Shown in pieces: positions 1-6,644 of a DNA stretch of 11,664 nt. Position 1 is the stretch's first letter. Every line of letters begins with the position of its first letter. Origin of the DNA: CAZAJS01 sp964485635 (GTDB lineage: Bacteria; Pseudomonadota; Gammaproteobacteria; Francisellales; Francisellaceae); NCBI GenBank assembly GCA_964485635.1, contig CAZAJS010000032.1:1-11664 (forward strand), given 5' to 3'. A program made the position numbers and the translations under genes. A model generated the notes under the pieces. That model did not search any database. It was given only the letters and a program-made list of their open reading frames with translations, and was not told where the DNA came from.

Positions 1-269
1 TATTCCGTTGGCGGTCGTAACGTTGCTGTGTGCCAATAGCAACCATAATATTGGGTTTGTTGGTAGCAAAAGGTTTGCCATTGATCACATGCACTCATTA
101 AGTGATGGTTCACATGAAGTGCTGTAACTTGATTTGGCGGGAAATAGTGGCAGATCAAATCAAGTAAAACACTAGAATCCAAACCACCACTATAACCAAT
201 GACAATATGATAGTCAGGATATTTATTGAACAGCTGAACAATCGACTGTTGAATCGGACACTTTTTCAT
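1..269 (-). CDS. tilS: tRNA(Ile)-lysidine synthetase TilS, N-terminal part (runs off the window)
   Basis: TilS uses ATP to attach lysine to C34 of the CAU-anticodon tRNA-Ile, so that it reads AUA and is charged with isoleucine; it acts in the cytoplasm. The first 89 residues are visible. They carry the PP-loop ATP-pyrophosphatase motif SGGLDS (residues 27-32) after a beta strand (HIVIGY), followed by the TilS-type block ALHVNHHLMSACDQW (50-64), close to the family pattern of HVNHGLS..AD.W. The start is the ATG at 269-267, which shares one base with the thyA stop (TGATG), pointing to translational coupling. It is the last visible gene of the phrB-lgt-thyA-tilS run. The C-terminal substrate-binding domains lie outside the window, so integrity cannot be judged. 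Other PP-loop enzymes such as TtcA are less likely given the HVNH block. Confidence 0.9.
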   Translation of the reverse strand, partial: MKKCPIQQSIVQLFNKYPDYHIVIGYSGGLDSSVLLDLICHYFPPNQVTALHVNHHLMSACDQWQTFCYQQTQYYGCYWHTATLRPPTE

Positions 270-1099
270 CACACAGCAATAGGCGCTTTGATAGCGGGGT
301 GATATTGATAGTTATGCCATTGAAAATCTTCATAATGGTATTGATCAATGGAACTAGGATGTCGCTGTATCGTTAAACTTGGCAATGGGTAAGGTCGGCG
401 TTTTAATTGTTCAGCAACTTGCTCTTGGTGATTTAAATAAAGGTGGCAATCCCCGCCTGACCAAATAAATTCACCAACTTGCAATCCACATTGTTGGGCA
501 ACAATATGCGTTAAAAGTGCATAAGAGGCAATATTAAAAGGCACCCCTAAAAATGCATCGGCAGACCGTTGCGTCAACATACATGATAGGCGACCGTTGG
601 CAACATAAAATTGAAATAAAACATGGCATGGCGGTAATGCGCCTTTGCCTTGACGCACATTCTCATGAGGGCTTTGATTTTCATCGGGCAAATCAGCTGG
701 GTTCCAAGCAGAAACTAATAGCCGACGTGAATCCGGCCGTTTTTGAATTTGATCAATAACCTGTTGGATTTGATCAATCATGTCTCCTGAAGGGGTTTGC
801 CAACGACGCCACTGTTTTCCATAAATGGGACCAAGTTGCCCATCAACGGCCCATTCATTCCAGATGCGAACACCGTTTTGGTTAAGATAGTTTAAATGAG
901 TATCACCCTTTAAAAACCATAATAATTCATGAACGACACTTTTCAAGTGAATACGTTTTGTCGTAACGAGTGGAAATCCTGCTTGAAGATCAAAGCGCAT
1001 TTGGTAGCCAAAAATACTTTGTGTCCCTGTGCCAGTTCGATCTGTTTTTGTAACCCCTTGTTGTTGAATCGTTTTTAAAAAATCTAAGTATTGTTGCAT
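269..1099 (-). CDS. thyA: Thymidylate synthase ThyA
   Basis: Converts dUMP to dTMP with methylenetetrahydrofolate as both methyl donor and reductant, for DNA precursor supply in the cytoplasm. The 276-residue product is full length. Visible family marks are the phosphate-binding DRTGTGT block (20-26), the folate-side HELLWFL (57-63), the arginine pair of RPDSRR (121-126), the catalytic cysteine in ALPPCH (Cys158), QRSADAFLGVPFNIASYA and the C-terminal PAIKAPIAV. Compared with E. coli ThyA (264 aa) there is an insertion at about residues 138-153, just before the active-site loop; comparable insertions are known in other proteobacterial ThyA proteins. The ATG has a clear AAGGAG seven bases upstream. 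The first 16 bases overlap the 3' end of lgt, a linkage common in gammaproteobacteria. The stop overlaps the tilS start by one base. Confidence 0.97.
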   Translation of the reverse strand: MQQYLDFLKTIQQQGVTKTDRTGTGTQSIFGYQMRFDLQAGFPLVTTKRIHLKSVVHELLWFLKGDTHLNYLNQNGVRIWNEWAVDGQLGPIYGKQWRRWQTPSGDMIDQIQQVIDQIQKRPDSRRLLVSAWNPADLPDENQSPHENVRQGKGALPPCHVLFQFYVANGRLSCMLTQRSADAFLGVPFNIASYALLTHIVAQQCGLQVGEFIWSGGDCHLYLNHQEQVAEQLKRRPYPLPSLTIQRHPSSIDQYHYEDFQWHNYQYHPAIKAPIAV

Positions 1100-1899
1100 G
1101 AGTTGACTCCTTGGTTTGGGGGGTCAGTAAACCGTTGGGTCAGTAAAATAGCACTGCCTGCAATGACCATCGGAATACATAAGATTTGACCCATTGTCAT
1201 CCAGTTAAATAAAATATATCCCATTTGTGGGTCAGGTTGGCGGAAAAATTCAGCAATAAAGCGAAAGATGCCATAGAATAATAAGAAACTGGCAATGACA
1301 AATAATCGAGGGCGGGGCTTTCTTGAGATTGTCCAAAGAATGATAAATAAAACCACCCCTTCTAAAAAAAACTCAATTAATTGAGATGGATAACGAGGTA
1401 ATGGGCCAGCATTTGGAAAAATCATCCCAATTCGACTGTCGGTCACACGCCCCCATAGCTCACCATTAATAAAATTGCCAAGACGACCAGCACCTAAACC
1501 AATTGGCACCATTGGTGTGAAAAAGTCCCAAATATCAAATACATTAATTTGATTGCGATAACAGTAGATGGCAAAAGCAACACCAACGCCAATTAGTCCA
1601 CCATGAAAAGACATGCCGCCATCCCAAATGGTAAATAAGCTAAGTGGGTGATGCCATAAGGTTGTTAGATTATAAAAAAGCATATAGCCTAATCGGCCAC
1701 CGATAATGACACCTAATGCGCCATAAAAAATAGCATCGCCTACTTGTTCAGGCCGTATCGGACTATCAGCACGACGGCTACGATACAATCCAAGCCACCA
1801 AGCTGATCCAAAGCCAATTAAGTACATAATGCCATACCAATGTACTTTTAAAGGACCAATACTTAAGGCAATAGGATTGATATTAGGGTATTGAAGCAT
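1084..1899 (-). CDS. lgt: Phosphatidylglycerol:prolipoprotein diacylglyceryl transferase Lgt
   Basis: Inner-membrane enzyme that moves diacylglycerol from phosphatidylglycerol to the lipobox cysteine of prolipoproteins, the first step of lipoprotein maturation. The protein is hydrophobic throughout, with about seven membrane segments. It holds the signature GRLGNFINGELWGR (138-151), the WDGGMSFHGG block with the His99 equivalent of E. coli His103, Arg139 matching E. coli Arg143, and the late EFFRQPD. I chose the ATG at 1899-1897 (271 aa) because MLQYPNINPIALSIGPLKVHWYG lines up with the E. coli N-terminus. A TTG four codons upstream (1911) is an in-frame alternative giving 275 aa. Neither start has a strong Shine-Dalgarno. 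It lies 66 bases downstream of phrB and overlaps thyA by 16 bases. The DsbA-like lipoprotein encoded nearby would be one of its substrates. Confidence 0.96.
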   Translation of the reverse strand: MLQYPNINPIALSIGPLKVHWYGIMYLIGFGSAWWLGLYRSRRADSPIRPEQVGDAIFYGALGVIIGGRLGYMLFYNLTTLWHHPLSLFTIWDGGMSFHGGLIGVGVAFAIYCYRNQINVFDIWDFFTPMVPIGLGAGRLGNFINGELWGRVTDSRIGMIFPNAGPLPRYPSQLIEFFLEGVVLFIILWTISRKPRPRLFVIASFLLFYGIFRFIAEFFRQPDPQMGYILFNWMTMGQILCIPMVIAGSAILLTQRFTDPPNQGVNSCNNT

Positions 1900-1928
1900 A
1901 ATGGTTATCAAACTTTAGAAACATTGAT

Positions 1929-1942
1929 CTATTTTAAAATAG
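1929..1942. repeat. 14-bp perfect palindrome between phrB and lgt
   Basis: CTATTTTAAAATAG reads the same on both strands and lies in the 66-base phrB-lgt gap, about 30 bases upstream of the lgt start. As RNA it could form only a weak hairpin (five pairs, TTAA loop) with no clean U tract on the minus strand, so it is not a convincing terminator. It could be a dimeric protein-binding site or chance in AT-rich DNA. Confidence 0.35.
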
Positions 1943-1965
1943 TCCATGGTATTTGACCAGTCTTT

Positions 1966-3351
1966 TTATTTTGACTTAATCATTTCATATGCGCTTAAAG
2001 CACGTTGTCGTGTGGTTTTTAAATCAATAATGGGATCCGGGTAACGTTGACATTGATACTGCGCTTTTTGAGCTGATGTTAAAACCCATGGGGTATGAAT
2101 CATTTGATCAGGGATATTTTTCAAAATAGGAAGCCATTGTCGAACATAAGCTCCTTTAGGATCAAATTGTTGGGCTTGTCGGAGTGGATTAAAGATTCTA
2201 AAGTAGGGCGCTGCATCAGTACCACTGCCTGCAACCCATTGCCAGTTTGCAGCATTATTAGCCGTATCAGCATCAAATAACGTATCCATAAACCAATTTG
2301 CTCCATATTGCCAATGGATGAGGCCATTTTTCGTTAAAAAAGAAGCAACAACCATCCGTAAACGATTTGGCATATAACCTGTTTCCCATAGTTGACGCAT
2401 TGCTGCATCAATGATGGGAAAGCCTGTTTTTCCGTATTGCCAAGCTTTTAAAAAGTCAGGATCATCACGCCATGGGAAAGCATCAAAATTTGATTTAAAA
2501 TGATGTTGAGTCAAATTAGGAAAGTGATAATAAAGTTGGTGACAAAACTCGCGCCAAATCAGTTGATCAACAAATCGCGTTGCATAATCAAAATGACCAT
2601 GTTGCTCTAGCGCATCGACAATTGCAATGACGCTAATTTCTCCAAGTGCAATAAATGGGGCAAGTTGGCTGCTAATGTTCGGTGTTAATTGAGGGGTAGC
2701 ATGTTCATAGTCATATAAACAGTGATTAATAAAATATTTGAGTCGTTGCCATGCTTGATATTCGCCTGCTTGAATTGAGATGGCAAGTTTCTTGTGCCAT
2801 GACTTTTCATTATGATGAATATAAGTTGGTTCTGGGACAGATGATAACTGATGATACAGTGACTGTTTTGGTACAGGATAGGCTTGTCGACGGCCTGATA
2901 AACAACGGCGCATGGCATTTTTAAAAGGTGTATAAATTTTAAAAGGGGTTTGTTGCTGTGTTAGCATTGTCCCAAGCGGTTGTAAGTGGTTGCTATCGAT
3001 GAATGAACAAGCAACATTGCAATGCTGAATGTGAGTTTGAATAAGCTTTTGTTCAGCTGGTTGGATATCACTCATCCATAGTGTATTAATGCTTGGATTG
3101 TTTTGTAAAATAGAGACAATCATATCTTGCCATGGTCCTGATACAATATAACAGGCAATATTCTGTTCAGCTAACCGTTGAGCTAATTGTTGTAAACTTT
3201 GATGATACCAACATTGCTGCGCTTGTCCTGTAATCCATGGGTTTGGGTCAAAAGCAATAGTGACTGTTGGCCCATTGGCACAAGCTTGCCATAAAGCAGG
3301 GTTGTCATAAAGTCGTAAATCATGACTTAGCCAAACAAGATTTTGGATCAT
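1966..3351 (-). CDS. phrB: Deoxyribodipyrimidine photolyase, class I CPD type
   Basis: Light-driven flavoenzyme that splits UV-induced cyclobutane pyrimidine dimers. At 461 aa it has the usual length. The N-terminal Rossmann-like antenna domain begins LVWLSHDLRLYDNPAL. The C-terminal FAD domain contains LIWREFCHQL (265-273), GKTGFPIIDAAMRQL, MPNRLRMVVASFL and GSGTDAAPYFRIFNP. The electron-transfer tryptophan triad of E. coli photolyase (W306, W359, W382) aligns with W294, W347 and W370 at identical spacing, so photoreduction is expected to work. These motifs favour a CPD photolyase over a cryptochrome-DASH. The ATG has AAAGG about nine bases upstream. It leads the phrB-lgt-thyA-tilS run, just downstream of the terminator of the lipoprotein gene, so it probably has its own promoter at about 3355-3400; no convincing one was seen. 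Confidence 0.95.
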   Translation of the reverse strand: MIQNLVWLSHDLRLYDNPALWQACANGPTVTIAFDPNPWITGQAQQCWYHQSLQQLAQRLAEQNIACYIVSGPWQDMIVSILQNNPSINTLWMSDIQPAEQKLIQTHIQHCNVACSFIDSNHLQPLGTMLTQQQTPFKIYTPFKNAMRRCLSGRRQAYPVPKQSLYHQLSSVPEPTYIHHNEKSWHKKLAISIQAGEYQAWQRLKYFINHCLYDYEHATPQLTPNISSQLAPFIALGEISVIAIVDALEQHGHFDYATRFVDQLIWREFCHQLYYHFPNLTQHHFKSNFDAFPWRDDPDFLKAWQYGKTGFPIIDAAMRQLWETGYMPNRLRMVVASFLTKNGLIHWQYGANWFMDTLFDADTANNAANWQWVAGSGTDAAPYFRIFNPLRQAQQFDPKGAYVRQWLPILKNIPDQMIHTPWVLTSAQKAQYQCQRYPDPIIDLKTTRQRALSAYEMIKSK

Positions 3352-3401
3352 CCGGATTACCTTTCATGTTCTTGTTGGGTTATCTTATATTTTTAGTTCA
3401 T

Positions 3402-3421
3402 AAAAAAAAGGGGGAACCCCC
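3402..3421 (-). terminator. Intrinsic terminator of the DsbA-like lipoprotein gene
   Basis: Read on the minus strand, five G (3421-3417) and five C (3414-3410) flank two T, followed directly by eight T (3409-3402). A four-pair GGGG/CCCC stem with a GTTC tetraloop fits best, extendable by A-T pairs after one mismatch. It lies about 47 bases past the lipoprotein gene stop and 50 bases before the phrB start, so it separates the two units. Confidence 0.8.
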
Positions 3422-3467
3422 ATTTAAAATCACTGAACGAAATAAAGCATTTTGATATTTTCAATAA

Positions 3468-4505
3468 TTATTGGTCAACAGAGCATTGACCGTCATCACA
3501 ACCATCTTTAGCTTTTTGAATGGCTTGGGAAATAGTTTTTTGTTGTGTGTAGCCAGGAATAATTGTCGTATTATCTTGGTTGGCTCCTGATTTTGGCATG
3601 ATAATAATCATTGGTGTGCCGTGCAGGTCTAAATCTTTTAAGCCTAGGTCCATGTTATTGGCTAATTGTGTTTCAATCGCATCAGTATCGACCATTGATT
3701 TTGCTTTATCAAAGTCAACACCACTTTGTTTTGCAACTTGATCAACATCCTTTTTAGTCAAATCACCTTCATCTTTTTCGGTGGCAAAAATGCCATTATG
3801 ATATTTGATATAAGCATCTGATCCACCTAATTGATAAATTGCCAAGCCCATTTTAGCTGCATAATTTGAGGCTTCCCAACGTTGTCCAAAAATTGGAAAT
3901 TCTTTAAAAACATACGTAACATTCGGATTGTTCTTGATTACAGATTCCATTTCTGGGGCAATTTTACTACAAAAAGCACATTGATAGTCAAAAAACTCGA
4001 TAACCGCAACATTGGCATTTTGATCACCCGTTGTTGGTGTTTTAGAGTCATTTAATAATGCATCTTGATGTGATAAGACTGATTGCATTTTTTGTTGCAT
4101 TTGTTGTTTTTGCTTTTGTTGCATGGCTTTTTGTGCCATTTTCTGGAATTGTTGCATATTTTTTTCAATGTCAGATTTAGAAATTTTTGGATCTTGACCA
4201 CTGATTCCTGCATCAAAACCTGATGTAATTTTTTTCATGCTCAGTGAAAAATCATCAGAAAAGCCTTTCATGCTCTGATTGACTTGGTTCCCTAGCTGAT
4301 AACCTACTGTATAACTAGCATTTTGAATATCTTGCTTGCTTAATTCAGCTGTTTTATTTTTTGTACCAGCTTGATGATGTTGGGTTTGGTGGGTTTTATG
4401 AGCTTGTTGATTTTGTGCTTGCTGCTCTTTTTGTTGATTATCTTGGCTTGAGCAACCTGTTAGTCCTGCTGTTAATAAAGTGGTTGTTAAAAGGGTCGTG
4501 ATCAT
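3468..4505 (-). CDS. DsbA-family thiol-disulfide oxidoreductase lipoprotein with N-terminal FKBP-N-like segment (FipB/DsbA2-like)
   Basis: Probable envelope lipoprotein that makes or rearranges protein disulfides. It begins with a signal peptide ending in a lipobox (LTG-Cys18), then a Gln/His/Lys-rich linker (about 20-55). An FKBP-N/Mip-type dimerisation segment (about 60-125, with YTVGYQLGNQV) and a Gln/Met-rich coiled stretch (115-145) follow. The C-terminal thioredoxin-fold DsbA domain has EFFDYQCAFC, catalytic CAFC at 176-179 and the cis-proline in GTP (Pro298). The architecture matches Francisella FipB and Legionella DsbA2, dimeric proteins with oxidase and isomerase activity. An extra pair, Cys336 and Cys341, sits near the C-terminus. 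The start is uncertain: the ATG at 4505 has no nearby Shine-Dalgarno and gives a signal peptide without positive charge. A well-placed GAGGA serves an ATG at 4519 that is one base out of frame. Transcribed alone, with its own promoter and terminator. Confidence 0.9.
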   Translation of the reverse strand: MITTLLTTTLLTAGLTGCSSQDNQQKEQQAQNQQAHKTHQTQHHQAGTKNKTAELSKQDIQNASYTVGYQLGNQVNQSMKGFSDDFSLSMKKITSGFDAGISGQDPKISKSDIEKNMQQFQKMAQKAMQQKQKQQMQQKMQSVLSHQDALLNDSKTPTTGDQNANVAVIEFFDYQCAFCSKIAPEMESVIKNNPNVTYVFKEFPIFGQRWEASNYAAKMGLAIYQLGGSDAYIKYHNGIFATEKDEGDLTKKDVDQVAKQSGVDFDKAKSMVDTDAIETQLANNMDLGLKDLDLHGTPMIIIMPKSGANQDNTTIIPGYTQQKTISQAIQKAKDGCDDGQCSVDQ

Positions 4506-4507
4506 AC

Positions 4508-4531
4508 TTTTTTTATCATGTTAAAATCCTC
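4508..4531 (-). promoter_or_regulatory. Ribosome binding site and 7-A tract that decide the lipoprotein start
   Basis: On the minus strand GAGGA (4531-4527) lies seven bases before an ATG at 4519-4517, ideal spacing. From that ATG the frame reads Met-Ile-Lys-Lys-Val-stop, because the following A tract (4514-4508) has seven A. With eight A it would read Met-Ile-Lys-Lys-Ser and join the lipoprotein frame, giving a classical lysine-bearing signal peptide. The annotated ATG (4505) lies 21 bases from the GAGGA, too far for normal use. Confidence 0.6.
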
Positions 4532-4561
4532 TTGATTTAATTATTTGATTTATTCTGACAA

Positions 4562-4589
4562 AGTATAACAAAAAATAAATATATTTGAA
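4562..4589 (-). promoter_or_regulatory. Candidate sigma70 promoter for the lipoprotein gene
   Basis: On the minus strand a -10 TATACT (4567-4562) is preceded by TGT, giving an extended -10. A weak -35, TTCAAA (4589-4584), lies 16 bases upstream. Transcription would begin near 4555 and leave a leader of about 35 bases to the ATG at 4519. The spacer is very AT-rich. Confidence 0.55.
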
Positions 4590-4657
4590 TGTGTCATAGC
4601 AGCCAGTTTTTTATTAGCTAAGCAGCCATGAAGCTAGGCGTGGTTTTAAAAATATTG

Positions 4658-4663
4658 TATAAT
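4658..4663 (+). promoter_or_regulatory. Candidate -10 element for the thrS operon
   Basis: A consensus TATAAT lies 43 bases before the thrS ATG, predicting a start near 4670 and a leader of under 40 bases. No good -35 is visible at normal spacing. The leader is too short for an E. coli-type thrS operator with tRNA-like hairpins. It also shows that the upstream in-frame ATG at 4662, inside this box, cannot be the start codon. Confidence 0.5.
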
Positions 4664-4706
4664 GGCAACTAAAGTTATGACTAATAAAATGATAAGAGGC
4701 GCTTTT

Positions 4707-6641
4707 ATGCCAATAATTACACTACCAGATGGGAGTCAGAAAACGTTTGAAACGTCGGTAACGCCATTGATGGTGGCTGAATCCATTGGAGCAGGATTAG
4801 CAAAAGCAACTGTTGCAGGTAAAGTGAACCAAGAAACGTTGATTGATGTACAAACAGCCATTAATGATGATGCCACATTACAGTTGATTACAACAAATGA
4901 TCCAGAAGGCTTGTCTATTTTACGCCATTCTTGTGCGCATTTGCTGGCTCAGGCCGTAAAATCGCTTTATCCCGATGCAAAAGTAGCGATTGGTCCTGTG
5001 ATTGATGATGGGTTTTATTATGATTTTGATCATCAACCAGCTTTTGCCGAAGATGATTTACCTGAAATTGAAGGAAAAATGCATGAATTAGCTAAGGCTG
5101 GTCAAGCCGTTAAAAAAATGGTAATGTCACGTCAGCAAGCAATCGATTTGTTTGAACGTTTGGGGGAATCTTATAAGGTTGAGTTAATTCAACAATTGGA
5201 TCCGGAACATCAGACGGTTACGTGTTACCAGCAAGGTGATTTTATTGATTTATGCCGTGGACCGCATGTGCCAAATACACAAATGATTAAAGCATTTAAG
5301 TTAACACGTGTTGCTGGTGCTTATTGGCGTGGGGATGCAAATAACCCAATGCTACAACGTATTTATGGGACATGCTGGGCTGATAAAAAGTCATTAAAAG
5401 CTTATTTGCAAAGACTGGAAGAAGCCGAAAAAAGAGACCACCGCAAATTAGGTCGACAATTAGACTTGTTCCATTTTCAACCAGAAGCTCCAGGAATTGC
5501 CTTTTGGCATGGTCAAGGAAGTGCGTTATGGCGTGTTGTGGAGGATTATATTCGTGATTCAAACCAGCGATATGGTTGTCAAGAAATTCGAACACCGTTG
5601 ATTGCTGATTTTTCACTATGGGAAAAGTCTGGTCATGCTGATAAATATGCGGATAATATGTTTATGACGCACTCAGAAAATCGAGATTATGCCATCCGGC
5701 CCATGAATTGCCCGACATGTGTCCAAGTTTACAATCAGTCACTCTACAGCTACCGTGATTTACCAGTTAGAATGGCTGAATTTGGTATTGTGCATCGCAA
5801 TGAAGCCTCTGGTGCATTGCATGGCTTATTACGTGTCCGTAGTTTCACTCAAGATGATGGTCATGTATTTTGTCATGAAGAGCAAATTGAACAAGAAGTG
5901 GTTCAAATGATTCGCCAAAGTTTTGAAGTGTATCGAGATTTTGGTTTTGATCAAATTGCAGTCAAGCTTGCATTGCGACCCGAGCATCGAATTGGATCCG
6001 ATGCGATTTGGGACAAAGCTGAGGCAAAACTTGCTGAAGCCTTAGAAAGTCAGGGTGTTGCCTATGATCTATTGCCCGAAGAAGGGGCTTTTTATGGGCC
6101 TAAAATTGAATTTCATTTATATGATGCCATTGGTCGAAGTTGGCAATGCGGGACTATTCAAGTGGATTTCTCTATGCCCGAACGTTTAGGCGCAACCTAT
6201 ATTGATGCGAATAGCCAAAAGCAAACGCCAGTGATGATTCATAGAGCAATTGTTGGCTCATTAGAACGATTCATCGGCATGTTAATTGAACATTACGCCG
6301 GCAAGCTGCCTGTTTGGCTTGCGCCAACGCAAGTGGCAGTGCTCGGTATTAGTAATAAGCAAGACGAATATTTAAGACAAGTTTGTGAAAAGTTACAAAA
6401 AAATGGGATTCGTGCTAAACTGGACTTGAGAAATGAAAAGATTGGGTTTAAAATTCGAGAGCACACTTTGTCAAAAATCCCATTTTTTGTCATTGCCGGA
6501 GAAAAAGAACAACAAGAAAATGTGGTTACGATTCGAAAAAGAACAGGACAAGATTTAGGTGCAATGCCCGTTGCATCATTTATTGAATTGTTGAATCAAG
6601 TTAATCAACAAAAGATCACATTAGAAAACATGGAGGATTGA
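4707..6641 (+). CDS. thrS: Threonine-tRNA ligase
   Basis: Cytoplasmic class II synthetase that charges tRNA-Thr and edits mischarged Ser-tRNA-Thr. It is 644 aa, the usual length. Domains in order: N-terminal TGS (about 1-62); editing domain with HSCAH (His74, His78) and CRGPH (Cys183, His187); class II catalytic core with motif 2 at HRNEASGALHG and TQDDGH; C-terminal anticodon-binding domain (about 535-640). The zinc ligands Cys335, His386 and His512 match E. coli Cys334, His385 and His511. I chose the ATG at 4707 because MPIITLPDGSQ equals the E. coli N-terminus and GAGG lies nine bases upstream. An in-frame ATG at 4662 would add 15 residues but falls within the -10 box. It is the first gene of thrS-infC-rpmI-rplT. 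Confidence 0.97.
   Translation: MPIITLPDGSQKTFETSVTPLMVAESIGAGLAKATVAGKVNQETLIDVQTAINDDATLQLITTNDPEGLSILRHSCAHLLAQAVKSLYPDAKVAIGPVIDDGFYYDFDHQPAFAEDDLPEIEGKMHELAKAGQAVKKMVMSRQQAIDLFERLGESYKVELIQQLDPEHQTVTCYQQGDFIDLCRGPHVPNTQMIKAFKLTRVAGAYWRGDANNPMLQRIYGTCWADKKSLKAYLQRLEEAEKRDHRKLGRQLDLFHFQPEAPGIAFWHGQGSALWRVVEDYIRDSNQRYGCQEIRTPLIADFSLWEKSGHADKYADNMFMTHSENRDYAIRPMNCPTCVQVYNQSLYSYRDLPVRMAEFGIVHRNEASGALHGLLRVRSFTQDDGHVFCHEEQIEQEVVQMIRQSFEVYRDFGFDQIAVKLALRPEHRIGSDAIWDKAEAKLAEALESQGVAYDLLPEEGAFYGPKIEFHLYDAIGRSWQCGTIQVDFSMPERLGATYIDANSQKQTPVMIHRAIVGSLERFIGMLIEHYAGKLPVWLAPTQVAVLGISNKQDEYLRQVCEKLQKNGIRAKLDLRNEKIGFKIREHTLSKIPFFVIAGEKEQQENVVTIRKRTGQDLGAMPVASFIELLNQVNQQKITLENMED
6632..6636 (+). promoter_or_regulatory. 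Shine-Dalgarno for the ATT start of infC
   Basis: GGAGG lies inside the last codons of thrS, eight bases before the ATT at 6645. This strong, well-spaced site decides the non-standard start codon and couples infC to thrS translation. Confidence 0.8.
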
Positions 6642-6644
6642 ACG

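Noticed and set aside
553..759. Plus-strand open frame of 68 codons inside thyA
   Set aside because: It is a shadow of the conserved thyA frame with no family resemblance or ribosome binding site.
747..778. Direct repeat ATTTGATCAAT spaced 21 bases in thyA
   Set aside because: It encodes the repeated IDQIQ of a helix in ThyA, where the E. coli protein has a similar segment; ordinary coding repetition is enough.
3352..3400. Promoter for phrB around TATAAGAT on the minus strand
   Set aside because: The -10-like box at about 3383-3390 has no acceptable -35, since the correct position falls in the terminator's T run. A promoter is expected here but could not be supported.
3400..3425. The G5/C5 palindrome as a plus-strand or bidirectional terminator
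   Set aside because: On the plus strand it is preceded by the A run and followed by ATTTAAAAT, so only the minus-strand direction has a T tract.
4662..4706. In-frame upstream ATG that would extend ThrRS by 15 residues
   Set aside because: It lies inside the TATAAT box, so the transcript would start after it, and the extension has no counterpart in E. coli ThrRS. The ATG at 4707 has a good Shine-Dalgarno.
5296..5616. Minus-strand open frame of 106 codons inside thrS
   Set aside because: It is antisense to the conserved ThrRS core, has no ribosome binding site signal and resembles no family.
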